NCBI RefSeq assembly: GCF_000473225.1
Contig: NZ_KI421509.1
Location: 419,470-483,469, forward strand
DNA from: Sedimentitalea nanhaiensis DSM 24252
GTDB lineage: Bacteria > Pseudomonadota > Alphaproteobacteria > Rhodobacterales > Rhodobacteraceae
Direction of reading: 5' to 3'
DNA length: 64,000 nt
Shown here: positions 1-8,498 of the stretch, in pieces
Numbering within the stretch: position 1 is the stretch's first letter
How the letters are laid out: the number at the start of each line of letters is the position of its first letter
The notes under the pieces: model-generated
The model's database searches: none
The model's input: the letters and a program-made list of their open reading frames with translations, nothing else
What the model was told of the DNA's origin: nothing
Translations under genes and position numbers: made by a program

Positions 1-377
1 ATCAGGGCGTCGCTGGCCCCGTCGCCATAGGTCAGGTACTTGGCAAACACCTGTTTCATGCCGGCGATGTTGGCGTCGATCTGCTCGGGACCCAGCAGCG
101 GGCGTTCGTCGGAGCGAAACGACGGATCGCCCACCTTGGTGGTCCCGCCGCCCATCAGAGTGATCGGCTTGTGTCCGGTTTTCTGCAACCAGCGCAGCAT
201 CATGATATTCAGCAAATGGCCCACATGCAGCGATTTGGCCGTGGCGTCGTAGCCGATATAGGTCGGCACCACGCCCGCAATCATGGCCTCGTCCAGGCCC
301 TGATAATCGGTGCAGTCGGCCAGATAGCCGCGTTCCATCATGGTGGCGATGAAATCCGATTTGGGATGGTAGGTCAT
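1..377 (-). CDS. tyrS: Tyrosyl-tRNA synthetase (N-terminal part, cut by window edge)
   Basis: Class I aminoacyl-tRNA synthetase that charges tRNA-Tyr with tyrosine in the cytoplasm. The first ~125 residues are visible on the minus strand from an ATG at 375-377. They show the TyrS order: a tyrosine-pocket segment YIGYDATA, the HIGH-like motif HVGH in [16 protein letters not shown], then [12 protein letters not shown], typical of bacterial TyrS. The rest of the catalytic domain and the S4 domain lie beyond position 1. The gene is divergent from anmK, leaving about 60 bp for both promoters. The tyrS-anmK arrangement is, from memory, familiar in this bacterial group. Confidence 0.95.
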   Translation of the reverse strand, partial: MTYHPKSDFIATMMERGYLADCTDYQGLDEAMIAGVVPTYIGYDATAKSLHVGHLLNIMMLRWLQKTGHKPITLMGGGTTKVGDPSFRSDERPLLGPEQIDANIAGMKQVFAKYLTYGDGASDAL

Positions 378-440
378 GGCTTGCCTCGGGTTTGTGTTGC
401 GGGGCAGTGTATAGGCGGCAGCAGAACAAAGGAAAAGGCC

Positions 441-1577
441 ATGAATGGGGCTGTGAGAAGATCGGGGCGGCGCGCCGGACCTTTGGTCGCCGTTGGGATG
501 ATGTCGGGCACTTCGCTGGATGGGGTCGATGCGGCGGTGCTGACCACCGACGGGCACAGGATTTCTGCCTTCGGTCCCAGTCGCTATCGCGCCTATGACG
601 ACAATGAACGCGGCGTGCTGCGCAGTGCATTGGGCAAATGGCAGGGACCCGAGGTCGACGCCGCCAGCGCTGTGGTCAACCGGGTGCATGCCGAGGTTCT
701 TGATGGGTTCGCGGGGCTGGATCTGGTGGGGTTTCACGGTCAGACCCTGGCGCATGAGCCGCGCGGTCGCGGAACCTTGCAGGTCGGCGATGGCGCAGCC
801 TTGGCGCAGGGCTGCGGTGTGCCGGTGGTCTGGGATTTTCGCAGCGACGATGTGGCGATGGGCGGAGAAGGCGCGCCGTTGGCGCCGTTCTTTCATTTTG
901 CGGCCGCCAAATATATCGGAGCGACCGAGCCGCTGTGTTTTCTCAACCTGGGCGGGGTCGGGAACCTGACCTATGTGGATCCTGGGTTTGATGCGCCCGA
1001 GGAACCGGGGGCGCTGCTGGCGTTTGACACCGGTCCGGCGAATGCGCCGGTCGACGACCTGATGTCGGCGCGGTTGGGGCAGGCCATGGACAAGGGAGGA
1101 GCCTTGGCGGCGCAGGGCACGGTGGAAAACGGTGCGCTGGAACTGTTCCTGTCCGAATCGTACTTTGCAAGAATACCTCCTAAATCATTGGACAGAAACG
1201 ATTTTTCAGAGATGATCCAATTGGTGCGCGAGTTGAGCGACGCCAATGCCGCCGCCACGCTGACCGCGATGAGCGCCGCCGCCGTCATGCAGGGTATGGC
1301 GCATTGCCCGACGCCCCCGGCGCGGCTGTTGGTGACGGGGGGCGGTCGGCACAATCCGGTGTTGATGGAAATGCTGCGCGTTGCGCTGGACTGTCCGGTG
1401 CAGCCGGTCGAGGCGGTCGGATTGGATGGCGATATGCTGGAAGCGCAGGCGTTTGCCTTTCTGGCGGTGCGGGTGGCGCACGGGTTGCCGACGTCCTGTC
1501 CGGGAACGACAGGTGTCGGGGCTGCGGTCGGAGGTGGTGTGATCAGCCGACCGCAACCGGCGGGCACGCTGGCCTGA
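441..1577 (+). CDS. anmK: Anhydro-N-acetylmuramic acid kinase
   Basis: Phosphorylates and hydrates 1,6-anhydro-MurNAc recovered from cell-wall turnover, giving MurNAc-6-phosphate for peptidoglycan recycling. The 378-residue product matches the usual AnmK length (~370). Visible motifs are the phosphate-binding [12 protein letters not shown] (residues 19-30), FHGQTLAH, the segment [27 protein letters not shown], and [12 protein letters not shown]. All are characteristic of the ASKHA-fold AnmK family. The ATG at 441 was chosen because AAGGAAAAGG precedes it and a longer reading would run into tyrS. The gene stands alone, divergent from tyrS. Confidence 0.95.
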   Translation: MNGAVRRSGRRAGPLVAVGMMSGTSLDGVDAAVLTTDGHRISAFGPSRYRAYDDNERGVLRSALGKWQGPEVDAASAVVNRVHAEVLDGFAGLDLVGFHGQTLAHEPRGRGTLQVGDGAALAQGCGVPVVWDFRSDDVAMGGEGAPLAPFFHFAAAKYIGATEPLCFLNLGGVGNLTYVDPGFDAPEEPGALLAFDTGPANAPVDDLMSARLGQAMDKGGALAAQGTVENGALELFLSESYFARIPPKSLDRNDFSEMIQLVRELSDANAAATLTAMSAAAVMQGMAHCPTPPARLLVTGGGRHNPVLMEMLRVALDCPVQPVEAVGLDGDMLEAQAFAFLAVRVAHGLPTSCPGTTGVGAAVGGGVISRPQPAGTLA

Positions 1578-1722
1578 GTGTGGCTTCGGAATTCGGCGTA
1601 ATCCAAAGGAGCGCGCAGACGCGCGCACGCGATGTATTGTCTGTCGCGTGGCGAAGGCGCCTGGCCCGCTCCATGGGCTTGTGGGCTATGGCAATCGGGC
1701 GGAATGTGCCTATGTTCGCCAC

Positions 1723-3141
1723 ATGAGCATAATGATCCCTTTCGACAACACCTATGCCCGGCTGCCGACGGCATTTTTCGCGGCCCAGTCGCCCGACCCG
1801 GTCAGAGCCCCGCGTCTTGTCGCGTTTAACGAAGATCTGGCAAGGCTGCTGGCAATAGCACCAGGAGAAACCGGGGAAATGGCGCAGATCTTTGCCGGCA
1901 ATCAGGTGCCGGAGGGGGCCGCGCCGCTGGCCCAGCTGTATGCGGGACATCAGTTCGGGCAGTACAATCCGCAACTGGGCGATGGGCGCGCGGTTCTGTT
2001 GGGCGAAACCATTGGCATCGATGGTCAGCGCCGCGACATTCAGCTCAAGGGGGCGGGGCGCACGCCCTATTCACGTGGCGGCGACGGGCGGGCCTGGTTG
2101 GGACCGGTGTTGCGCGAATATGTCGTCAGCGAGGCCATGCATGCCCTTGGCATACCGACGACGCGCGCCTTGGCGGCGGTGGAAACCGGCGAGCCGGTCT
2201 ATCGCGAAGGGGCCATGCCGGGTGCGGTCCTGACCCGCGTTGCGGCCAGCCACCTGCGGGTCGGAACCTTTCAGATTTTCGCGGCGCGAGGAGACAGGGC
2301 AAACCTGAAACGGCTGACAGAATATGCGATTGCGCGGCATTACCCCGAGGCCGAAGGACCGATGGGTTTGTTGGCCGCAGTCCGCGATGCGCAGGCGCGC
2401 ACCATCGCGCGATGGATGGGGGTGGGGTTCATCCACGGGGTGATGAACACCGACAATTCCTCGATCTCGGGCGAAACCATCGATTATGGACCCTGTGCCT
2501 TTATGGACGCCTATCATCCGGACACGGTGTTCAGTTCGATCGACCGGATGGGGCGCTATGCCTATTCGAATCAGCCTGACATCGCGGTCTGGAACCTGGC
2601 GCAGCTGGCCACATCGCTGATCCAGCAGGTCGAGGACCGCGAGGCGGCGGTCGAAGAGGCCACCGAGATCGTGCATGCGATGCCGGGTCTGATCCGCGCA
2701 CATTGGCTGGCCACGTTTGGAGCCAAGATCGGGTTGCGCGAGGCGCAAGAGGCGGATGCAGGGCTGATCAGCGAACTGTTGCAGATTATGGCCGATAATC
2801 AGGCGGACTTCACCAATACGTTCCGGGCGCTGTCCGGCGATGCGGCGCGCGATCAGTTCACCGACCCGACCGCCTTTGATGGCTGGGCGAGCCCCTGGCG
2901 CAGCCGTTTACAGGCCGAGGCGGATCCGGTTGCGGTGATGAATGCGGCCAACCCGGTGCTGATTGCGCGCAATCACCGGATCGAGCAGATGATTCAGGCG
3001 GCGGTGGCGGGGGATTACGGCATGTTTGATCGCATAAACCGCGCGCTGTCGCACCCGTACGACGATCAGCCCGACAGCGCCGACCTGATGCGACCGCCGA
3101 AACCGGACGAGGTGGTTCCGGCGACGTTCTGTGGCACCTGA
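1723..3141 (+). CDS. selO: Protein adenylyltransferase SelO (YdiU family)
   Basis: Pseudokinase-fold enzyme that transfers AMP from ATP to Ser/Thr/Tyr of target proteins and is linked to redox stress responses (known for the family). The 472-residue product has the family landmarks: YAGHQFGQYNPQLGDGRA (73-90), the nucleotide-binding GAGRTPYSRGGDGRA (110-124), HGVMNTDN (238-245) and the metal-binding DYGP (254-257). A Cys stands third from the C-terminus (residue 470, ending CGT), where eukaryotic SelO carries selenocysteine. A second Cys lies at 258 beside the active site, so a redox disulfide is possible (inference). The ATG at 1723 was preferred over an in-frame upstream one because the family starts near PFDNTYARLP. 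It converges with the next gene, with 4 bp between stops. Confidence 0.95.
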   Translation: MSIMIPFDNTYARLPTAFFAAQSPDPVRAPRLVAFNEDLARLLAIAPGETGEMAQIFAGNQVPEGAAPLAQLYAGHQFGQYNPQLGDGRAVLLGETIGIDGQRRDIQLKGAGRTPYSRGGDGRAWLGPVLREYVVSEAMHALGIPTTRALAAVETGEPVYREGAMPGAVLTRVAASHLRVGTFQIFAARGDRANLKRLTEYAIARHYPEAEGPMGLLAAVRDAQARTIARWMGVGFIHGVMNTDNSSISGETIDYGPCAFMDAYHPDTVFSSIDRMGRYAYSNQPDIAVWNLAQLATSLIQQVEDREAAVEEATEIVHAMPGLIRAHWLATFGAKIGLREAQEADAGLISELLQIMADNQADFTNTFRALSGDAARDQFTDPTAFDGWASPWRSRLQAEADPVAVMNAANPVLIARNHRIEQMIQAAVAGDYGMFDRINRALSHPYDDQPDSADLMRPPKPDEVVPATFCGT

Positions 3142-3145
3142 GAAG

Positions 3146-4021
3146 TCAGCGCCGATTGATCAGAAATATCCCGGCCGTGACCAGCAACAGAGCCACCCAG
3201 ATCTTTGGCCCGATGGTTTCGCCCAGCAGCGCCCAACCGAACAGCACCGCCAGAACCGGGCTGAGAAACGAGAACGACGCAACGCTGTTGGCCGGATAGA
3301 TCGTTAACAACCAGAACCACATCAGATAACCCAGACCAACCACGATGATGGCCTGAAACCCAAGACCGGCAATGTGGATCCATTGCAGATCGCGAACCAG
3401 ATCGCCAAACAACGGGGCCAGCGCCAGCAGGACAACGGCTGAGACGGTCACCTGATAGAGCAGTTGCAATTCGTGGCGCATCCGCGACATCGGGGTGACC
3501 CGGACCATGATCGCGATTGCGGCCCAACCCAAAGCCGCGCCAAGGGCCAGCAGATCGCCTGCGAGGCTGGCCTGTCCGCTGCTGCGGTCAGAAAAGGCCA
3601 AGGCCACACCCGCCAGTGCCAGGGCAAGGCCCAGTCCCCGCCCAGTGCTCAGCCGTTCTCCGGGCAGCAACACATGCGCCGCCAACGCGACCCAGACCGG
3701 CATGGAGTAGAAGATGATCGAGGCGCGCGATACGCTGGTCAGATCAAGAGCGCTGTACAGGCATATGAATTCAAAGCTGAAAACAAAACCGGATGCGATT
3801 CCCCACCAGGCCGTGCCAACCGGTGAAGCCAGCGGGATTGCCCGCGCGCGCATCCAGATCAGCAGGAAGACCGTGGCCACGGCGGAGCGCAGCGCGGCCT
3901 GAAAAACCGGGCCGAACCCTCCTCCGGTGAGCTTGACCACAACCTGGTTGAACGCAAGTATAGCCGCCAGCCCGATCAGGGCAGTTGCTCCAAATCCGTC
4001 GATGGCACGTCTTTCATCCAT
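3146..4021 (-). CDS. DMT-superfamily transporter, EamA family
   Basis: Inner-membrane drug/metabolite exporter-type protein of 291 residues with about ten hydrophobic segments in two EamA repeats. The first half runs from ALIGLAAILAFNQVVVKL and the second starts around LAGDLLALGAALGWA. Both repeats carry conserved spots near helix 4 (SRASIIFYSMPVWVALA, SVASFSFLSPVLAVLFGW) followed by LGE or PGE. The substrate cannot be predicted; amino acids or metabolites are usual for the family. It is a single gene, convergent with selO, and its start faces the gene at 4242 across a 220-bp gap that must hold both promoters. Confidence 0.9.
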   Translation of the reverse strand: MDERRAIDGFGATALIGLAAILAFNQVVVKLTGGGFGPVFQAALRSAVATVFLLIWMRARAIPLASPVGTAWWGIASGFVFSFEFICLYSALDLTSVSRASIIFYSMPVWVALAAHVLLPGERLSTGRGLGLALALAGVALAFSDRSSGQASLAGDLLALGAALGWAAIAIMVRVTPMSRMRHELQLLYQVTVSAVVLLALAPLFGDLVRDLQWIHIAGLGFQAIIVVGLGYLMWFWLLTIYPANSVASFSFLSPVLAVLFGWALLGETIGPKIWVALLLVTAGIFLINRR

Positions 4022-4241
4022 CTGCCCAAAGGACGGGCAGTTGCTTCACAAGTCAAGCGATTGTCCGAAGCGTTTCGCCTTCTGCCTGAGCCATCGGGTT
4101 GGATTTAACATGTTGAAATATATGGTTCCGGGCAGCGTCGGGTGAGGCAGGTTTGAGGCAAAGCGCAGTATTTGCGGACTTGCGGAACGGCGCGGCAAAC
4201 GCCAAGAAGGGTGACATCGTTCACGAGGCGCCCATCTCCGC

Positions 4242-4955
4242 ATGAAGACTTTGATCGCCCAGCCGGTTCAACTGCGATTGGCCAGCTACAATATCCAGAA
4301 ATGTGTCGGCCTGGATCTGCGGCGCCAGCCACGCCGGATTCTTACGGTGCTCGATGGGGTGAAAGCGTCGATCGTGGTGTTGCAGGAGGCCGACAAACGT
4401 CTGCCGCCACGGCCCGCGGCCCTGCCGCATTTTGTATTGAACGAGGCGGGGTGGCAGATTGCCGATCTGGGTGGGGCCGGTTCGTTGGGGTGGCATGGGA
4501 ACGCCGTGATCTGGCGGGACGACCGCCTCCGGGTGTTGGATACGGGGCATATGACCCTGCCGGGGCTCGAGCCACGCGGCGCGGTCCGGGTCGAATTCGA
4601 AACCCCGCTCGGACCTTTGCGGGTCATCGGGTTGCATTTGGGGCTGATCGGACAATACCGGCGAAAGCAGGTGCAGCACCTCGCCCAGGAAACCTTGGAT
4701 CTGGACGAGATGCCGACGGTCTGGGCCGGGGATTTCAACGAATGGTCGCGCCAGCCGGTGCTGGATCGGTGCGCGCCTCGGATGCGGTTCCTGCCGCCGC
4801 ACGCCAGCTTTCCGGCGCCACGGCCGATGGGGCCGCTGGACCGGATTGCCGTGGGCTTTGGGCTGGCAGTGCAGAATCACGGGGTCTATACAGACCGTCC
4901 GGCGCATATTGCCTCGGATCACTTGCCGATCTGGGCCGATTTGGCGACCGCCTGA
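4242..4955 (+). CDS. Endonuclease/exonuclease/phosphatase (EEP) family protein
   Basis: A 237-residue single-domain protein with the DNase I/exonuclease III fold. The core motifs appear in order: SYNIQKCVG near the start, VVLQEAD (metal-binding Glu), GLHLGL (catalytic His), WAGDFNEW (Asp and Asn), LDRIAV, and the terminal SDHLPIWADL (Asp-His). The metal-dependent phosphodiesterase core therefore looks intact. Whether it cuts DNA, RNA or a lipid/phosphate ester cannot be told from sequence. No signal peptide is obvious, so it is probably cytoplasmic. It starts at the ATG at 4242; many relatives begin closer to the SYNI motif. Confidence 0.9.
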   Translation: MKTLIAQPVQLRLASYNIQKCVGLDLRRQPRRILTVLDGVKASIVVLQEADKRLPPRPAALPHFVLNEAGWQIADLGGAGSLGWHGNAVIWRDDRLRVLDTGHMTLPGLEPRGAVRVEFETPLGPLRVIGLHLGLIGQYRRKQVQHLAQETLDLDEMPTVWAGDFNEWSRQPVLDRCAPRMRFLPPHASFPAPRPMGPLDRIAVGFGLAVQNHGVYTDRPAHIASDHLPIWADLATA

Positions 4956-5064
4956 CCGCTCTGCGGGCCGGTAAAATCGGAATTCCAAAATTTCCCCTTC
5001 ACAGATGCGCCCGTTCTGTCACTTTGGACCCAGTTATTTTTGGTATTTCAAAAAGGGGACGAAC

Positions 5065-5910
5065 ATGAGTTTGATGGGGACACTGGCCAAGATGGCCATT
5101 GGATATGCGGCGGCACGGGGCGTGGACAGTCTGGCGCGCGGCAGGGGTGTGGCTGGATTGTCGGGCGGTGCAAAATTGTCCCCAGGCGAAGCGCAGGCAG
5201 AGCAGGCACCGGGCATGGCCAACGTGCAGGAAATGATTTCACAGGTGACCGGCGAAGCCGGGATGGGCGGATTTCAGGATATGATCCAGCAGATGACCGG
5301 CGGCGCGGGCGGGTTGAGCAACATGCCGGACATGATCAAGAAAATGGCGGAACAGAGCGGGTTTGACCTGTCGGCCATCCTGGGCGGCGGGGCCTCATCG
5401 TCCGCAGGCAAGGGGGGGTTATTGTCGGGCGTGCCGTCAGGGGGCGGCGGATTGGCTGGCATCCTGGCCGGATTGGGGGGCGCTGCGGCGCTTGGCGGCA
5501 AGGGGGCTGGCGCGATGATGGATCAGTTCAAGGCTGCAGAGGCGGCTCCGCAGGCTGAAGAGGCTGCAGGTCTGATGTTGCGGGCAATGATCCAGGCTGC
5601 CAAATCGGATGGCGAGATTGACAGTGCCGAGCAGGACAAGATCATGGAAACAGTAGGCGAGGATGCGAACGCCGAGGATATCGCCTTTGTGCGTGCTCAA
5701 CTGGCAGCGCCTGTGGATGTCAAGGCGCTGGCTGCGGATACGCCCGAAGCGCTGAAGGCGCAGGTTTATTCCATGTCCCTGATGTCGATCCGGCTGGATA
5801 CGCAAGGCGAGGCGCATTACCTGGACCGGCTGGCGCGGGAACTGGGGCTGAACCAGCAAGTCGTGAACGCCTTGCATTTGCAGATGGGTGTGCAGCCGCT
5901 GTATGGCTGA
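5065..5910 (+). CDS. TerB-like / DUF533 family protein
   Basis: A 281-residue protein in two parts. Residues 1-~160 are Gly/Ala/Met-rich and low in complexity, with runs such as GGLAGILAGLGGAAALGG. The C-terminal ~110 residues form an acidic all-helical domain (AAGLMLRAMIQAAKSDGEIDSAEQDKIM ending LDRLARELGLNQQVV) that resembles the TerB/DUF533 fold. In that fold the DGEID segment is a known metal-binding-type acidic motif. The role is unknown; tellurite resistance is a name inherited from TerB, not evidence. The ATG at 5065 was chosen because AGGGGAC lies 5-11 nt upstream. The N-terminal part could be membrane-associating. Confidence 0.8.
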   Translation: MSLMGTLAKMAIGYAAARGVDSLARGRGVAGLSGGAKLSPGEAQAEQAPGMANVQEMISQVTGEAGMGGFQDMIQQMTGGAGGLSNMPDMIKKMAEQSGFDLSAILGGGASSSAGKGGLLSGVPSGGGGLAGILAGLGGAAALGGKGAGAMMDQFKAAEAAPQAEEAAGLMLRAMIQAAKSDGEIDSAEQDKIMETVGEDANAEDIAFVRAQLAAPVDVKALAADTPEALKAQVYSMSLMSIRLDTQGEAHYLDRLARELGLNQQVVNALHLQMGVQPLYG

Positions 5911-6389
5911 ACGGTTCGCAAGCCCGGACCGTCAGTCAAAGCGATCAGGAGGGCCGCGCGTTATCCGGCCATAAAGGTGATGTACCCGGTCTGGGCCGCC
6001 GCCGTGGCAACAGTCCCGATCGGAACAGCGCGGGACGCATCCGTTGGGCGCTCCCCGCTGATGCCCGGCTGATGAATATCACCGTGTATAATATTGGTTT
6101 TAAAGGATAAGCAATGATAGGGGCGGTTTATGGATGCGCGTTCATGGATCGGTGTCCCCAATTGCTTTTCGGGAAACCTGCAGGGGGGCAGACTGTGCGA
6201 TAGACACATCGCCCGCTTGTCCGAGAGAGTGACGCCGCCGAAAAGGCGGCGATCTTTGCGGATCGATTGGCCGTTGGGCTGGGGCTGGATGAACGGGTGA
6301 TCCATGCCCGGAACGCCCAGATCGGGTGCCTGCCGCCGTATCGTCAGAACTGGCAGGCAAGGCCGGGGTGTCCCCCGACCTTGTGTGGT
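5911..6389. other. Non-coding gap, no convincing gene
   Basis: These ~480 bases lie between the convergent stops of the TerB-like gene and the RNA helicase gene. Short open frames exist on both strands, but none has a ribosome binding site plus a recognisable sequence, and none keeps a protein-like composition throughout. The segment 6062-6115 is locally AT-rich (a tgtataatattgg-like stretch). It may be decayed coding sequence, but I could not assign it to a family. Confidence 0.5.
6359..6382 (-). terminator. Possible terminator of the helicase gene
   Basis: A 10-bp stem with one mismatch (aaggccgggg paired with ccccgacctt, loop tgtc) lies 8 bp past the helicase stop codon. There is no clear U-run on the minus strand, so it could be a 3'-end stabiliser or a Rho-dependent site. 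Confidence 0.4.
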
Positions 6390-7682
6390 TCATGCCGCAG
6401 ACTGTTGTCCGCCGCCACTGCCGCGATTGGGGCCGCGACGACGGCGTGGTCCTCCCGACGGTTTGCCCGCCGCTGCCGGGCCGCCACGACGCTGGCCACC
6501 GCGCGCTCCGCCGCCACCGCCACGCTTGGGTTTTGACGGTGCGTCAACCGGATCCCATGGGCGGCCCGAGGCGACCGGGATGGAAATGCCCATAGTCTTC
6601 TGGATGGCCTTGAATTCGCCCATTTCGTCGGGTGCGCAGAACGCGATGGCCGCGCCATCCTTGCCCGCCCGCGCGGTGCGCCCGATGCGGTGGACATAGT
6701 TGTCCGGCACGTTCGGCAGGTCATAGTTGTAAACGTGTTTCACATCCGGAATATCCAACCCGCGCGCCGCCACATCGGTGGCCACCAGGACCTTGATCTG
6801 TCCGGATTTGAACGCGGTGATGGCGCGGTCGCGCTGACCCTGGCTCTTGTTGCCGTGGATCGACGCGGTGGCAAACCCGCGCTTTTCCAGCAGTTTCATC
6901 AGCTTTTCCGACCCGTGCTTGGTACGGCCAAACACCAGCGCGCGTTCGTCGCGGTGCTTGTCCAGCAGTTCGATCAGCAGGTTGGTCTTTTCCGCTTTGG
7001 CGATGAAATGCACCTCTTGGGTGACCTTGTCGGCGGCTTTGCCGGGGGGGGAAACTTCAACCCGGATCGGGCGGTCCAGATAGCTGCTGGCGATTTCGTT
7101 CATCTGCTTGGGCATGGTGGCCGAGAACAGCATGGTCTGGCGCTGTTCGGGCAGCATGGCCGCGATCTTGCGCAGGGCATGGATAAAGCCCAGGTCCAGC
7201 ATCTGGTCGGCCTCGTCCAGCACCAGAAACTGGCACGATTCCAGCGTCAGCGCGCGACGGTCCATCAGGTCGATCAAACGGCCCGGCGTCGCGACCAGCA
7301 GGTCGGTGCCGCGTTCCAGACGGTTGATCTGAGCGTTGATGGATTGCCCGCCCACGACCATACCCACCTTCAGGTGGGTACCTTCGATCAGCGCACGCAG
7401 GTTCTGGGCGATTTGCCCGGCCAGTTCGCGGGTCGGAGCCAGCACCAGACCGCGTACAGTGTATCTTTCCGGTTTCTTGCCAAATTCCAGCATCCGCGTC
7501 ACCAGCGGCAGGCCAAAGGCCAGCGTCTTGCCGGTGCCGGTCTGTGCCAGACCCATCACATCACGCCCGTTCAGCGCATGCGGGATCGCCTGGCTCTGGA
7601 TCGGGGTTGGATCGGTCATGCCCATCTGGGTCAGGCGTGCCACCAGTTTCGGTGGCAGGTCCATCATGTCAAAGTCGCTCAA
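6390..7682 (-). CDS. DEAD-box ATP-dependent RNA helicase
   Basis: Unwinds RNA duplexes with ATP, probably in ribosome assembly or cold adaptation (family knowledge). The 430-residue product has the full motif set: Q motif DPTPIQSQAI, Walker A AQTGTGKT, PTRELA, TPGR, VLDEADQML, SAT, ATDVAARGLD and HRIGRTARAG. A Gly/Arg/Pro-rich tail (~45 residues, with GGGGGARGGQRRGG and RRRRG) probably binds RNA non-specifically. I place the start at a TTG (7680-7682) because an AAGGA site lies 6 nt before it and the product then begins SDFDMMDLPPK, as relatives do. The frame stays open upstream to 7886, but that extension is Arg/Pro-rich and looks spurious. Confidence 0.92.
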   Translation of the reverse strand: MSDFDMMDLPPKLVARLTQMGMTDPTPIQSQAIPHALNGRDVMGLAQTGTGKTLAFGLPLVTRMLEFGKKPERYTVRGLVLAPTRELAGQIAQNLRALIEGTHLKVGMVVGGQSINAQINRLERGTDLLVATPGRLIDLMDRRALTLESCQFLVLDEADQMLDLGFIHALRKIAAMLPEQRQTMLFSATMPKQMNEIASSYLDRPIRVEVSPPGKAADKVTQEVHFIAKAEKTNLLIELLDKHRDERALVFGRTKHGSEKLMKLLEKRGFATASIHGNKSQGQRDRAITAFKSGQIKVLVATDVAARGLDIPDVKHVYNYDLPNVPDNYVHRIGRTARAGKDGAAIAFCAPDEMGEFKAIQKTMGISIPVASGRPWDPVDAPSKPKRGGGGGARGGQRRGGPAAAGKPSGGPRRRRGPNRGSGGGQQSAA

Positions 7683-8084
7683 GTCAAATCCTTTCGGGCC
7701 TGCACGGCGGCAGACCAGTCTTATTGACCGCGCGTTGGCGGCCCTTGGGGGCGCAGAACCTCGGGTCCGGCGGCAACATGCCGCAAACGGACTGGTCCGG
7801 CGCTTTGGCCCCACGCGTGATTTTGGGAACATGGTATCGTTGTCTTGCAGTCGGGCCGATTGGGCCGGGCGGATCTGGCCGCTCATGGTCTGTCCTGCTC
7901 ACGCGGCAGAAGACAACGCTTGAGGCCCAAATGGCGGTTCCGGGGGCACAAGTCAACCCACCGTGTTTCAGGCCCATGCGTCTGGTCCGGATGCGACAAG
8001 GTGGGGCATCGGTTCGGCTTTGGCTTTTCCTGCGCTTGTAAATGGATTAGACCAACCGCCACTTTCGCCTTGAAAAGGTCCGTC
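7683..8084. promoter_or_regulatory. Divergent intergenic region, helicase / Fur-family gene
   Basis: About 400 bp separate the TTG start of the helicase from the ATG of the Fur-family gene. Promoters for both must lie here. The AT-richest part is around 8035-8050 (cttgtaaatggattagacc), just upstream of the regulator. I see no convincing coding sequence. Confidence 0.5.
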
Positions 8085-8498
8085 ATGCCCGTGTCCATAA
8101 TCGCCCGCTGCGAAGCCAAGGGGCTGCGCATGACCGGCCAGCGCCGTATCATCGCGCAGGTGCTTGAAGACAGCACCGACCATCCGGATGTCGAAGAACT
8201 GTACGCCCGCGCCAGTGGACTGGATTCGGGCATCTCGATTGCCACCGTCTATCGCACGGTCAAGCTGTTCGAAGAGGCGGGCATATTGGATCGATTGGAA
8301 TTTGGCGACGGGCGGGCGCGGTATGAAGATGCCGAGCGTGACCATCACGACCACTTGATCGACATGAACTCGGGCGAAGTGATCGAATTTGTCGACCCCG
8401 ATATCGAGGCGTTGCAGGAAAAGATCGCCGCCAAGCTGGGGTATGAGCTGCGGGGCCACAAGCTGGAGCTTTACGGCGTCCCGGTGCGCAAACGCTAG
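8085..8498 (+). CDS. fur: Fur-family metal-responsive repressor (Fur/Mur type)
   Basis: A 137-residue DNA-binding repressor. The winged helix covers residues ~10-75 with the recognition region ISIATVYRTVKLFEEAG (50-66). The dimerisation domain holds the metal-site signature HHDH (87-90, in AERDHHDHLID), followed by EVIEF. It lacks CxxC zinc motifs and the heme-binding region of Irr. In alphaproteobacteria this Fur branch often answers to manganese (Mur) rather than iron (known for the group), and sequence alone does not decide. The start ATG at 8085 fits the family N-terminus. Its stop overlaps that of the convergent downstream gene in a shared CTAG. Confidence 0.88.
   Translation: MPVSIIARCEAKGLRMTGQRRIIAQVLEDSTDHPDVEELYARASGLDSGISIATVYRTVKLFEEAGILDRLEFGDGRARYEDAERDHHDHLIDMNSGEVIEFVDPDIEALQEKIAAKLGYELRGHKLELYGVPVRKR

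Noticed and set aside
1543-1974. Minus-strand open frame across the anmK-selO junction
   Set aside because: Shadow of the coding strand, with no ribosome binding site or motif; the junction is a normal intergenic gap.
6216-6300. Short plus-strand stretch AAEKAAIFADRLAVGLGLDE that looks protein-like
   Set aside because: Only ~28 residues, interrupted on both sides and not assignable to a family; could be decay of an old gene but I cannot support it.
5961-6305. Minus-strand 114-codon open frame between the TerB-like and helicase genes
   Set aside because: No ribosome binding site, protein-unlike composition and no recognisable motif; treated as non-coding.
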